A DNA stretch of 64,000 nucleotides. Source: Bathynomus jamesi. Lineage: Eukaryota > Arthropoda > Malacostraca > Isopoda > Cirolanidae. The position numbers and the translations under genes are program-made. The stretch covers positions 104,501 to 168,500 of the forward strand of contig JAJOZX010003217.1 of NCBI GenBank assembly GCA_023014485.1, given 5' to 3'. Below are positions 1 through 10,389 of the stretch, in pieces (positions within the stretch are counted from its first letter, which is position 1; every line of letters begins with the position of its first letter). The notes beneath the pieces are model-generated. The model saw only the letters and a program-made list of their open reading frames with translations. It made no database searches and was not told the origin of the DNA.

Positions 1-655
1 GAGTCTTGCGCAAAAGCTAATAGGATGTTTGGCTTTATAGCGCGTAATTTCGAATTTAAGTCGAATAATATTATATTGCCCCTTTACAAGTCAGGCCTCA
101 CTTAGAATATGCCGTTCAGTTTTGGTGTCCATATTTGCGTGAGGATATTGATAGGTGAGAAAGGGTTCAGCGACGCACCATGAAACTAATTCCGTCACTA
201 TGTAACAAGTCTTACGAAGATAGAATTAAAGAGTTAGACTTGCATTCACTCGAAATTAGATTAAGGGGTGAGCTTATTGAAGTTTTCAAAATCGTTAATA
301 AAATCGATAACGTAAATTTTGACATTGTCCATTTTCGATAATAGCAATACTCGTAATAACGGATTTAAATTACGTGGCAGACGTTTCATTACTAACATCG
401 GTAAAAACATTTTTACGTTTAAAGTAATAGATAAATGGAATAATCTTCCCGCGTCCGTCATGAACTCTACCAGCGTTAATATGTTAAGAGAGGCATTTTA
501 AAAAAATGTTATCGTTGTTTAAAATAATAAAACAATCAGCAACAGGAGCTCTGGGGGTAGTGGTCGAGGTTTGAGTCTGTTGACGATTAATGGCAGCTTG
601 TGACATGTCAGCGTGTGACATGCTAGCAACAAATTTATATTAAAAAAAATTAGAC
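1..655 (+). mobile_element. CR1-type LINE, 3' fragment (RT C-terminus and 3' UTR)
   Basis: The plus-strand translation in broken frames repeats the C-terminal part of the reverse transcriptase seen on the minus strand at about 5460-5000: SCAKANR, ARNFEFKS, then TRNNGFKLRGRRF and the final FKVIDKWNNLP. The 3' UTR, about 520-655, matches the reverse complement of 4790-4920 and ends in TAGACTAACACGAA. It is therefore a 5'-truncated copy of the same LINE family, cut by the window edge. A stretch around position 90-110 is missing a few bases relative to the minus-strand copy, so the frame is lost. There is no active-site region and no coding potential beyond about 60 codons. Confidence 0.85.
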
Positions 656-870
656 TAACACGAACTTAGATCTACAGATCTACAGAAGCTAAGGCTAACA
701 AAGACCCTAAGATCCACTCTAAGGTTAGCCCGAGAGAAAGGAATGAGTAGGGGTTAAGAGAAGAGAATAAGGGGTTAAGTAAGTATAATGTAATGTTATA
801 ATGTTTCAGACCAACAAAGACCCTAGGATCCACTCATGGCTGGTCTACCTAACTGTGTTCGTGTATTGTG
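656..870 (+). repeat. Head-to-tail copy of the CR1 5' leader
   Basis: Immediately after the LINE 3' end comes sequence (GATCTACAGAAGCTAAGGC and what follows to about 770) matching the reverse complement of about 9720-9830, the most upstream part of the minus-strand CR1. The join is therefore LINE 3' end followed by LINE 5' end, as in a tandem array or a 5'-start insertion next to an older copy. A second imperfect piece of the same motif (AACAAAGACCCTAGGATCC) follows at about 810-835. Positions 871-1017 hold nothing I can assign. Confidence 0.6.
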
Positions 871-1020
871 TATGTCCTCCGTGGTGGCGGAGGGGACCTA
901 CAATTTTACGTGGGTTCCGAACCACAAGAACATAAGAAATTTATGTAAAAACTGCCGGTAAATTGGCAACGACCAATTTTTACGAAACTAAATAATTATC
1001 AATTTAAAACTAATTAATTA

Positions 1021-3587
1021 CACTAGGCAACAAAGATTTTGTTACAGAAGACCAAATAGGTGCTCCCAGCTAATTTCGGTATGCTGATTTCAAATCTATA
1101 ATTAGATTTTTTCTATCACGTCTAGATTTTGTGTAAAATGCAAATCACTTTTAGTAAAATTTTCTACCACGTCCAGATTTTGGTTTTAATCGGCTTAATG
1201 CCAGTAATATGAAACTTGCTTTTCAAGGTTAAAGCAATTTTTTTGCCAACTATATACAAATTCGAACAATTTTGATAAATAAAATTTATCCCGAGTTGGC
1301 AACACTGAGTCAAGAGCATAGTAACGGGCCACGGCCCAACGGTCAGTCGCTACGTGACAGTCAAGCAGAACGGTTGTTGAAGCTCTCTGCTGATGAGCAA
1401 GTGACAGGTTGTGGTGACTTGTGTGTTTTTATAGCATTTGTTTTGTACTATGGTGTGTATTTCTTTTTATTTTGCACATCGTAATAATTACTTTCTACGT
1501 TTTTTCAGATATTGTATGGTAATTCAAAATGGCATCAAATAGACGTGCTTGTGTAAATCACCCAGACAACTTCTGCTTTGTCTGTGGACAATATACACCT
1601 AAGCCACAACGTAGAAACATAACAACAAAGATTAAACTTGCCTACAAGTGTTATTTTAACTGTAAGTTAGGAGACCAACAGAGGGACTGGGCACCACATA
1701 TTTGCTGTGCACAGTGCAATGCAATGTTAATAGCTTGGATGAATGGTAAAAGAAAAGCTATGCCGTTCTCAGTCCCCATGGTTTGGCGTGAGCCGAAAAA
1801 TCACTTCAATGATTGTTTTTTTGTTTGACAAAGATTGCTGGTTTCACAAAGAAAAACAAATCAAAGATCACGTACCCAAACTGCGAATCAGCAATGAAAC
1901 CAGTACCACATGATGAAACAAATCCACCACCAGTTCCACCAGCAACGATAACAGACAGCAGTTCATCTGAAGATTCTGCTAGTGATATAGAAACAGGGAA
2001 AGATGGCATATATGTTCCAGATGCAAATATTTCCCCACATTTGTTAAGTCAAGCGGAGTTAAATGACTTAGTGCGCGATTTGGAATTACTAAAAGAAAAG
2101 GCAGAGTTGCTTGGTTCAAGACTTCAAGAATTTAATCTTCTCCAACCAAACACCAAAGTTTCCCATTTCCGCCATCGCCATTTGCAGTTTTCATCATTTT
2201 ACTTACAGGAAGAAAACGTTTGTTTCTGCCACGATATCAGTGGTCTGATGCAAGGGATTGGCTGTTGCTATGATCCAAAAGAATGGAGACTGTTCATTGA
2301 CTCTAGTAAAGCTAGCCTTAAAGCTGTATTACTGCACAACGGCAATGAAAAACCTTCAATACCTGTAGCACATGCCACTGGCCTTAATGAGACTTATGAA
2401 TCGATGAAACTGCTGCTAAGACTCATCAAATATAAGGACCACACATGGAATATTTGTGGCGACCTTAAAGTTGTATCATTACTTCTTGGGTTACAGTTGG
2501 GCTACACAAAGCATATGTGCTTTTTGTGTCTATGGAACAGCAGAGATGACAAGAACCACTACAAAAAACATGATTGGCCATCTAGAACTGAACATGTTGT
2601 TGGTAAATACAATGTGAAACACCCAGCACTTATTGACCCTCAGAAAGTACATCTTCCACCACTTCACATTAAACTTGGCCTTATGAAAAATTTCGTTAAG
2701 GGTATGGATCATCAAGGTAGTGGTTTCCAATATTTAAAGGATAAATTCAAAGGAATATTGACAGATGCTAAGCTAGAAGCTGGAGTTTTCACTGGACCAC
2801 AGATCCGCAGTGTCATCCACGACTCATCATTTCCATCTAACCTAAATGAGAATGAACTAGGAGCATGGACATCTTTCGTTGAAGTTGTCAAAATTTTCTT
2901 GGAAACCACAAAGCTGAAAACCACCGTAAACTCGTAGAAAACATGCTTAAATCTTATGAAATAATGGGATGCAGAATGTCTTTGAAAATTTATTTTTTAC
3001 ATTCTCATCTTGACTTCTTCCCGGCCAACCTTGGGGCTGTAAGTGACGAGCATGGTGAGCGCTTCCACCAACAGATCTCAGTTATGGAAAACAGATACCA
3101 AGGTAATTTCAACCCAAATATGATGGGAGATTATTGTTGGTTCCTGCAGAAGGAGAGCTCGTCATCCTACAAGCGACAAAGGAAGAGGACACACCAAAGT
3201 TTCACTTAAGAACAGGAATTTTCCTTTCAGTAGTAACAACAAAATACTAACGCGCTTTGGGTGGATGGTTGGGCGCAGGGGTGGTAACTCCGCCAGCGGA
3301 ATTCCGCTGTCTGTCTTAAGCCAGAATAAAGGAGGAAAGACATCCCTGTTCACTAATTATTTAAGTATGCTTATAACATAAAAGGTGGCACGGAAAAGTA
3401 GCTTAGACGGATTTCGTAATAGAAGCGGGTGAGAAAAAAAATGAAAAATAGGGGTTTTCGGTTACACAAAATCTGGACGTGATAGAGAAATTTTGATATC
3501 AGATCTGAAATCAGTATCACCGCTTTAGTAGGAATCAGTAGTTCACGTGTCTGTAACAAAAAAAAAGTTGAAATTTGTTGCCTAGTG
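1021..3587 (+). mobile_element. DNA transposon with CACTAG termini, CMC/Chapaev-like
   Basis: The element starts CACTAGGCAACAAA at 1021 and ends with its inverse (TTTGTTGCCTAGTG) at 3587. Similarity between the ends continues inwards for roughly 130 bp, including GTTACAGA and a shared CTATCACGTC-AGATTTTGTG block (1115-1135 versus 3470-3495). TTA flanks both ends (1018-1020 and 3588-3590), a plausible 3-bp target-site duplication. One broken gene (1529-3209) fills the interior. CACTA-type ends and 3-4 bp duplications are characteristic of the CACTA/Mirage/Chapaev (CMC) superfamily. Assignment to CMC is my inference from the ends and from residue patterns in the protein. Confidence 0.65.
1529..3209 (+). 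pseudogene. Putative CMC-like transposase, two frameshifts
   Basis: This gene belongs to a multicopy arthropod/cnidarian protein family usually labelled uncharacterised. The start is the ATG at 1529. An N-terminal Cys/His zinc-binding region covers residues 1-90 (CFVCGQ, CYFNC, HICCAQC, then the conserved VPMVWREPKNH). Next comes a Pro/Ser-rich linker, a region with FIDSSKASLK, then ICGDLKVV followed by CFLCLW, HIKLGLMKNFVKGMD and finally DEHGERFHQ. The order Asp, Asp with a CxxC finger, His-Leu helix and an acidic residue near the end resembles the CMC-type DDE/D fold; that is inference. The frame breaks in a T run at about 1817 and again near 2898, both single-base losses. Each piece is otherwise open, so the gene is fairly young or the breaks are sequencing errors. 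The surrounding inverted repeats support the transposase role. Confidence 0.7.
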
Positions 3588-3590
3588 TTA

Positions 3591-4099
3591 TCGATTTAAA
3601 ATTAAAGATAGAATCTCTGATCCAGAGGATCAAGTCATAATAGACTACTATCCACAAATATGTTACACTCTATATCTATTTATAAAGGACATGCAAATAT
3701 ATCGGATCCAAAGAATCCAGTCAATTTCATTACGGTATCCATCAAGTCACGGTCCATATCGATAGCGGACCAAGTCAAAATTTACAATCATATACATTAC
3801 AATATATACACTTACGAGAAAAAGAGTAGGTGTGGCTGTAAAGACTGTACAGTAATGTAGAAATGTGTGTGCACCCATTTTGGGTCTCCCATTTAAAGGT
3901 GTTTGTGGGGCAAGTGAAGATCATGAGTTTTTCAATACCTCACAGTACTATTGGGGGCACCGCTCGGCAGAGGAATCTCTCTAAATGGGGTGTGTAAGGA
4001 CAGAGAGTATCCCCTAACCCAAGACGCTGCCTCCCTATATCCCACAACACTTGTGTTGAGCTGTGGGATCTATCCCCAGAAAGCCTTAATTTTACTACC
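3591..4099. other. No clear gene; probable LINE 3' UTR in the right half
   Basis: Positions 3591-3870 are AT-rich with one 66-codon plus-strand frame (3660-3860) ending in a Cys-rich tail (RCGCKDC). I recognise no family and do not call it a gene. Positions 3871-4099 lie directly downstream, in minus orientation, of the LINE fragment at 4100-4534 and are most simply its 3' UTR. Confidence 0.4.
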
Positions 4100-4534
4100 T
4101 TAAACTATACCCTTTCTATCAACATATGCGTCTAATCGATTTTTAAACATGTTTATAGACGTGCTACTAATTACTTCTACCGGCAAACTATTCCAGCTAT
4201 TTACTATTCTATGCGTAAAAAAGTTTTTCGCAACTGCTGTCTCGAACCTTCTACTTGTCAACTTACACCCGTTATTTCTAGTCCTATTATATTGAGATAT
4301 TTCGAAAAAGCTATCTCTATCTACGTTATCGAACCCATTCATAATTTTGAAAACCTGGATTAGATCACCCCTTAACCTCCTGGTCTCGAGTTTTGTCAAT
4401 TTTAACTCCTTAAGCCTATCCTCGTACGACTTTGACCTAAGCGACGGAATCATCTTAGTTGCTCGTCTTTGAACTCTTTCGATTTTGTCTATATCTTTGC
4501 GCATATACGGATTCCAAAATTGGACCATCATCAT
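4100..4534 (-). pseudogene. CR1-type LINE reverse transcriptase, C-terminal fragment (second family)
   Basis: An open 144-codon frame carries the conserved region after the catalytic domain of CR1/L2-type LINE polymerases: VQFWNPYMRKDIDKIERVQRR, ATKMIPSLR, LKELKLTKLETRRLRGDLI, then FFTHRIVNSWNSLP and a C-terminal RLDAYV. It is about 65-75% similar by eye to the corresponding part of the CR1 at 5017-5838 but clearly a different family. It is truncated at 4534, exactly where the inverted 5'-leader copy (4535-4790) begins. No catalytic residues are present. It is a dead 5'-truncated insertion. Confidence 0.85.
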
Positions 4535-4790
4535 CCGCCGGCCACTGCCGACAAGTCGGAAAAATAGTCGAAGAGAATAGGAAAGGGGTGAAAGATGAAA
4601 AGAAGTAAAATAAGAATGCTTACAAACGATGCAGACACAGTCTTAACTCACTGTAATACCATGCAAACTACAGACATGCAAGTAAAGAGAATTACAGACA
4701 TGCAAGTAAGGAGAGGATAAGAAAAAGAAAAAATAGGTAAAGTTAAACAAAAAGTGGGTTAGTTTACGCTACGAGCTACATCTTCATTCG
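4535..4790 (+). repeat. Inverted copy of the CR1 5' leader
   Basis: The plus strand here (GCCGGCCACTGCCGACAAG, then AAAGTGGGTTAGTTTACGCTA) matches the minus strand at about 9660-9420, the leader upstream of CR1 ORF1. The LINE body at 4790-9830 is therefore flanked by roughly 250-bp inverted copies of its own leader. A 30-bp internal duplication (AGACATGCAAGTAA) occurs only in this copy. Confidence 0.7.
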
Positions 4791-4999
4791 TGTTAGTCTA
4801 TTTTTTTTTTTATTAATTTTTGCTGGCATATCACACGCTGGCATGTTACAAGCTGGCATTATCGTCAACCGACTCGCCCTCGACCACCACCACCAGAGCT
4901 CCTGTTACTAATTGTTTTTTATTTTAAACAACGTTAATATTTTTAAAATACCAATCTAGACGGTTCTTGAACATATTAACGCTGGTAGAATGAACGATT

Positions 5000-6749
5000 G
5001 ACGCGGGAAGATTATTCTATTTATCAATTACTTTAAACGTAAAGAAGTTTTTAGCGATATTAGTAATGAAACGTCTGCAACGCAACTTAAAAAAACCGTT
5101 ATTACGAGTATTGCTATTATCGAAAGTGAACAGTTTGTCAAAATTTACGTTATCGATGTTACTAACGATTTTGAAAACTTCAATAAGCTCCCCCCTTAAT
5201 CTCCTAGTTTCGAGTGAATACAAGTCTAACTCTTTTATCCTATCTTCATAAGGCTTGTTGCGCAATGAGGGAATTAATTTCGTGGCACGACGCTTAACCC
5301 TTTCTAACCTATCAATATCCTCGCGCAAATACGGGCACCAAAACTGAACGGCATATTCTAAATGAGGCCTGACTAGGGACTTGTAAAGGGGCAATATAAT
5401 ATCCTTCGATTTAAATTCGAAATTACGCGCTATGTAACCTAACATCCTGTTAGCTTTTGCGCAAGACTCCAGGCACTGGCTCCTAACTTTTAAATCCTTA
5501 GATACGCGTACGCCTAAATCTACTTCCTCGTCAACGCTCGCTAACTCTCTATCATCCATCGTGTACGTGTAATTATTGTTACGAGAACCTACATGCAAAA
5601 CTTTACATTTGTCTACGTTAAATTGCATCTGCCACTTATCCGTCCACTCCATAATCCTATTTATATCGTCTTGGAGCCTATTTCTATCGTCCTCATTAAC
5701 AACCTTACCGCCTATTTTAGTCTCGTCCGCGAATTTTGACACGTTACTGGTCAATCCTACATCTATGTCGTTAATGTAAATTACGAATAGCAATGCGCCT
5801 AACACTGAACCCTGTGGGACACCGCTACCTACATCCAACCACCCCGATTCACTACCATTAACTACGACCCTCTGCCTCCTAGCACGAAGCCATTCTTCTA
5901 ACCATTTAGCTACCTGACCGCGTATACCGTGCGCTTTGACCTTCGCAGTCTCCTATGCGGAACTGTATCGAACGCCTTTTTAAAATCTAAATAAATAACG
6001 TCAGCCGCTCTATGCCTATCGTATTCGCGCACTATTTCGTTATAAAATTCTAACAAATTAGTTAAACAAGACCTATGGCGTCAAAACCCATGCTGACTAC
6101 TATTACTCAAATCTCTACTTTCTGAGTGATCGATGATACAATTCCTAGCTACGGATTCCAAAAGTTTACCTACAATTGACGTTAAGCTAATGGGCCTATA
6201 ATTTCTAACTATTGTGCGGTCGCCTTTTTTAAAAATAGGCGTGACGTTAGCTAATTTGAAGTCTTCAGGAATAATCCCCGTTTCGAGTGACTGATTAAAA
6301 ATCTTCGTTAAGGGGCCTACGATAACGTCTTTCAAATCTTTCAAATGTCTGGGATAAAAAGCGTCAGAGCCTGGAGCCTTGCTAACTTTTAGCCTATCGA
6401 TATAATGCGCAATCTCACCCTCGTAAACAGTTATATCATCCAAAATAGTCTCGTTACTAAATGGAACGATATCGTCCACGTCGGGAACATTATTTACGTC
6501 TTCTACGGTAAAAACGGTCGCAAAAAAGTTATTGAAAATACCCGCCATCGCCTGAGCGTCAGAAGCCAAAGCGCCATTAACATCCACTAGAGGGCCTATG
6601 TTATCTTTTATCGGCTTACGATTATTAATGTATTCAAAAAACTTTTTTGGATTATGTTTACTATCCGCGGACCTTTTCCAGTTTGTGTACCGTTTTTCAT
6701 ATAATTTATTTTTGCTTCTTTTCAGATAAAAAATGAGTGATAATATCAA
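5000..6749 (-). pseudogene. CR1 ORF2 reverse transcriptase, frameshifted
   Basis: The polymerase domain is in two frames. The upstream part (6749-6081) includes KNKLYEKRYTNWK, FKLANVTPIFKKGD and NYRPISLTSIVGKLLE. The middle (about 6080-5839) carries the motif A region VIYLDFKKAFDTVPH but with frame changes. The downstream part (5838-5017) has SGVPQGSVLG, then FADETK where active enzymes have FADDTK, and the C-terminal VRPHLEYAVQFW and LETRRLRGELIEVFK blocks diagnostic of CR1/L2-like LINEs. The Asp to Glu change at the second catalytic Asp plus the frameshifts indicate an inactive enzyme. The most similar neighbour is the fragment at 1-655. Confidence 0.85.
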
Positions 6750-7040
6750 TTTTTTTTTTTTAGGTTAATTGTACGCCCTTGACGATTGGTTAGGTTAAGT
6801 CGTGATATTTTGGTTAAAGCTAACGAAAATATCACGACTTAACCTAACCAATCGTCAATGGCTGACAGACATTCCTCAGTGTGACCGACTGACAAACAGA
6901 CATTCCTGGGTGTTTATATTAATAATTTTGAGGAATAAGAACGATGAAACGACACATATTGAAGTTTTATTGGCAGACGTTTCGGAAAAATTAATTATGA
7001 AAAACGGTATGAAAAATTAATTATGAAAAACGGTATGAAA
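6700..7040. repeat. Fold-back insertion inside CR1 ORF2
   Basis: Between the endonuclease and RT domains lie about 300 bp not expected in a LINE. The outer ends are inverted: 7040-7066 in plus orientation repeats the minus-strand sequence of 6666-6695 (ACGGTACACAAACTGGAAAA). Inside is a perfect-looking hairpin with 33-bp arms (about 6779-6811 and 6826-6859, TTGACGATTGGTTAGGTTAA and its inverse) and a 14-base loop. Short direct repeats of ATGAAAAACGGT follow at 6996-7045. It could be a small MITE, or a template-switch scar. Confidence 0.6.
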
Positions 7041-8154
7041 AACGGTACACAAACTGGAAAAGGTCCCTATCCGCAGCTATAAGTATCTCTAAATTACGCT
7101 TAGCATTCCTAACTGATCTATTAACCTGACGTCTAAGCTCGATATATCTATTAAAGTTAGCTGCCGTGCCATTGTGCTTATTAAGTCTATACGCTCTATT
7201 ACGCTCGTTTATGAACTCGCCTATTTCCCTAGTCCACCACTTGGGCCTACCATGATTTCTAGCGCGCTTGGGCCTACGAGGAATAAACTCCCTTTCAATA
7301 TTCATAAAACTTTCTTTAAACGACACCCAATGCAAATTTGTGTCATTACCCATAAATAAGTTATCCCAGTCCACTACTCTCATCCTATCCGCAAAACTAT
7401 CAAAATTAGCCCTACGAAAATGAGGGACTTCTATTACGTTACTATCCTTAGTGTTTTCTATCAATAACTTAAACCTAAGAATTTGATGATCAGTACATCC
7501 TAAACTCTCGCCTACTTCTAAACCTTCGACTATATTCTCGCCGTTCGTCATCACCAAATCTAAAATATTGTCACCGCGCGTCGTTGGTTCGGTAACCATC
7601 TGTCGTAAAAAGTTATCTTCCATAAACTCGATCAATCTCAAACACTCCTCATTACCAATAAAAGTCTCATAATTAACATTAGGGCAGTTAAAGTCTCCGA
7701 CAATTACACTATTCCGATTGTCAATAAAGTTACCAAGAACTGAGTAAAATCTAGTATCTGTATCGAGGGGTTGAACGGGAGGTCTATAAACAACAACAAA
7801 ATTAAAACTGATACTACGCGCCCTAACTTCAACACATATCGCATTAATTGGTGCCGGAAAATCTAACTTAACCTCGATAACCCTAAGGGAATTACGAATG
7901 TACAGCAAAACGACGCCACCAATCCTATGTAACCTATCATTAGTAAAGAGTTTAAAACCCGGTATATCAAGTTCCCCCAACAAGTCCCGAGTCACAGTAT
8001 TTAACCTAGTTTCAGTGATAGCAACTGTATCGTAGTTGCCGGAATAAATTATCGCCTTAAATTCATTTAATTTATTTCTAATACTACGCGCGTTACAATA
8101 AAAGACGTTTAAGTTATTTTTTACCACGGGCCCGCGTTTTAAACTATTTTTCAC
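7021..8154 (-). CDS. CR1 ORF2 N-terminus: AP-like endonuclease
   Basis: This domain nicks target DNA to prime reverse transcription. Recognisable endonuclease/exonuclease/phosphatase blocks occur in order: NARSIRNKL at the N-terminus, ITETRL (metal-binding Glu), then VGDFNCPN (Asp/Asn) in the middle and GCTDHQIL (the C-terminal Asp-His pair). All expected catalytic residues are visible. The frame is open for 377 codons without a convincing ATG at its start; translation may begin by reinitiation after ORF1, whose stop lies at 8151. The C-terminal 15 residues (from about 7065) are encoded by a fold-back duplication and are not native. The linker to the RT domain is interrupted there. Confidence 0.85.
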   Translation of the reverse strand: MKNSLKRGPVVKNNLNVFYCNARSIRNKLNEFKAIIYSGNYDTVAITETRLNTVTRDLLGELDIPGFKLFTNDRLHRIGGVVLLYIRNSLRVIEVKLDFPAPINAICVEVRARSISFNFVVVYRPPVQPLDTDTRFYSVLGNFIDNRNSVIVGDFNCPNVNYETFIGNEECLRLIEFMEDNFLRQMVTEPTTRGDNILDLVMTNGENIVEGLEVGESLGCTDHQILRFKLLIENTKDSNVIEVPHFRRANFDSFADRMRVVDWDNLFMGNDTNLHWVSFKESFMNIEREFIPRRPKRARNHGRPKWWTREIGEFINERNRAYRLNKHNGTAANFNRYIELRRQVNRSVRNAKRNLEILIAADRDLFQFVYRFSYRFS

Positions 8155-9186
8155 GTCGGGCCCGCGTTCCCCGGACCCACAACGTTTAAAGAAGGCTTCG
8201 ACCTATACAGCTTTCGCACGTTTTCGTCTATTATCCTACCTAGCCTAGCATTACCTATTTCATTAAAATGCACCCCATCTTTTATAAAAAGGCTAGGATC
8301 ACTGAATTCTGACCACAGCTTTACGAAGGGTACATTTTCCTCAGCACAAATCTCTTCTAATTTATTATTCAAAAATATTGTTTTTGACGTAATCCTAGGA
8401 CCCAACCCGTGCCTAGGGGTAATATCTAGAACTAAACACCTATCTGACCTCGCCTTCAGGGACCTAATTAACCCCCTATATCTCTCCAAAAGGTCAGGCA
8501 CTCTCGTATCGGGCCTATACGAATCGTTGCCTCCTACCATCGTCACCAACATTGAGTGACGGGAGGCAACGTCAATCCTATCCACTTCATCTCTAACTCT
8601 GTCAACCCTGGCCCCTGGGAGACAGACCCTCCTCCTCTTGGTTGGATGCCGTTCAACGAACTCTTTGTCCATGTGGCGCACTAAAGAGTCCCCAATTAAA
8701 ATAGTTTCCCCCTCATTCACGTCCCTTTCCAAATGGGCGAAAGGGTTCGAAACCTCGATAGGGGGTGGGATTCCTATCACCTAACGTACGCGGCCTAGCT
8801 CCACCCTTAACATCTCTAAATCCCTCGCTATCTACTACTCTCGGACCAACCTTAACTCCGTTCTCAACTCTATCCAACCTTCCCGACAAGCTACCTAAAC
8901 TAGAAACTAGGTTACGCACCTCACCCTTCAAATTACTAACGTCTTCAACGTTAGTATTGGTTCGGCTTCCGTCAACCGTAGCCCTACCCCTGCCCTCATC
9001 AAGCGTTGCAAGTCTCTCCGTTACCTCACCTACACTGCGTTTTATGTCAACTATTTCCTCAATTAACTCGCAAAAGAAACAAACTGATCTCTCGGTAATC
9101 GCCATAGGACCGCCGTTAAAATCTTTAAATTCCGAATACCACCGGTTTACTCTACACCTAACACACGACGCTTTCTGCGACGGCAT
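8151..9186 (-). pseudogene. CR1 ORF1: zinc finger, coiled coil and SGNH esterase
   Basis: ORF1 proteins of CR1 LINEs bind the element RNA and may interact with membranes or lipids through an esterase domain. The first ATG is at 9186. Near it are two Cys pairs (CVRCRVN, then CFFCELI), then a heptad-like hydrophobic stretch (IVDIKRSVGEVTERLATL, SSLGSLSGRLDRVE) suggesting a trimerising coiled coil. After a one-base frame change between about 8780 and 8713 the reading continues with the SGNH hydrolase blocks: block I ILIGDSLV (nucleophile Ser), block III GGND, and block V DGVHFN (catalytic Asp and His). All three blocks are intact, so the esterase fold itself looks undamaged. The break lies in the linker. 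The reading frame opens into ORF2 immediately, with only a few bases separating them. Confidence 0.8.
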
Positions 9187-9837
9187 CGCGCAGTTAAAAA
9201 TTATTTTAAACCGTCGCAATTTAAGTTAAATTAAGCCGGCACGCTATGAAAACTTCTAAATCGCTAAAAACTACTAATATTCAATTACTTAACTATAACA
9301 ACGTGAATATAAACGCAAGTATATAAAATTCAAAACTTTCCAAAAGTAAAATTCTCAGCAATATGCAAAAGTAGATTCAATATCAGAGAGCTCAGGAAAT
9401 GCGTCCGTTCAGTACAGAGTCTGGCTCATAGCGTAAACTAACCCACTTTTTTTTATATTCTTTATACTTTTTTACTTTTCTTATCCTCTCTTTACTTGCA
9501 CGTCTGTAGTTTATATGGTATGACAGTGTTTGAGTTAAGACTGTGTTTGCATGGTTTGTAAGCGTTCTTATTTTACTTCTTTTCATCTTCCACCCCTTTC
9601 CTATTCTCTTCAACTATTTTTCCGACTTGTTGGCAGTGGCCGGCGAATGATGATGGTGTCTTTCTCTTTTTCTGAATGAATGTTAACCTACGAATGATAG
9701 GTTTTGCTACTTACTTAACCCCTTATTCTCTTCTTTTAACCCCTTACTCTCTTCTTTCTCTCGGGCTAACCTTAGAGTGGATCTTACGGTCTTTGTTAGC
9801 CTTAGCTTCTGTAGATCTGTAGATCCATGTATACCAC

Positions 9838-10219
9838 GATGAGGTGCCGAGTGAAATTATAGCTAAATGTTTATTTGAATTTTTAATAAATAAATATTGC
9901 TTATCCCCAAAAGTGGAACAGTATGCGCACACATTTTTCTCGAATAGATTCCCTCAGTGGCAATACGTTTTTATTTTCATTCAGTGTTTTATATGTAATA
10001 ACTGATGCTCGTGAAAGAAATATGGTGAATCCCATTATTCCTGACCAAGTTAAAAAGTCATTGGTACGCATCCCCGGTAGAGGGCATGATAAAACTTTGA
10101 AACCTGTCTTGCTTCTTTCATCGCAGATGGAAAATTTCGCTAAGCATTTACCCGGTATAACGGGATCCAGTTTTAAACATTCATTTATGCGGCCTAGGCG
10201 TGTCGAATTTTCATGCTAA
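9838..10219 (+). pseudogene. Unrecognised protein gene, one frameshift
   Basis: I do not recognise the family. From about 9840 one plus frame reads DEVPSEIIAKCLFEFLINKY and on to FSNRFPQWQYVFIF. A second frame (from about 9985) continues with VLYVITDARERN, IPDQVKKSL, GRGHDKTLKPVLLLSSQ and ends MRPRRVEFSC at 10219. Both parts look like real protein (amphipathic, low stop density), and the change lies in a T-rich stretch. It sits directly beyond the CR1 5' end and in the same orientation as the orphan gene that follows, so the three segments from 9.84 to 12.41 kb may be remnants of one element or virus-like locus. Confidence 0.4.
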
Positions 10220-10389
10220 AACATTACCATACACGAATTCATCACTGCACAGCAACAGGCGCAATACACGTTCTACCCCGCACGACTCACTAACGAATCA
10301 ATCCGCGCGCCACCCGTCTCACAACCGTCTCAGAGATTGACCCGATTGGACGTGCTCTCTTCACAGAATCGATAGAAAACTAATATAAG

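Larger units (their letters stand above)
4790..9830 (-). mobile_element. CR1-type LINE, nearly full length, broken
   Basis: Read on the minus strand the order is: 5' leader (9830-9190), ORF1 (9186-8151), ORF2 endonuclease (about 8154-7041), an approximately 300 bp fold-back insertion (about 6700-7040), ORF2 reverse transcriptase (about 6700-5000) and a 3' UTR ending near 4790. This is the standard two-ORF organisation of CR1-like LINEs, whose ORF1 commonly carries a zinc/PHD-like finger and an SGNH esterase (established for the CR1 clade). Frameshifts separate ORF1 halves and RT halves, and one catalytic Asp is changed, so it cannot be autonomous. Confidence 0.85.

Noticed and set aside
1272..1484. 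70-codon frame upstream of the CMC-like transposase
   Set aside because: It has no recognisable domain, ends in a hydrophobic low-complexity stretch, and the conserved protein begins at the later ATG (1529).
3660..3860. 66-codon frame with Cys-rich tail
   Set aside because: Too short and isolated to call a gene without homology evidence.
8765..9229. Plus-strand 154-codon frame opposite CR1 ORF1
   Set aside because: Antisense shadow of ORF1; Ser/Leu/Pro-rich composition typical of a reverse-frame artefact.
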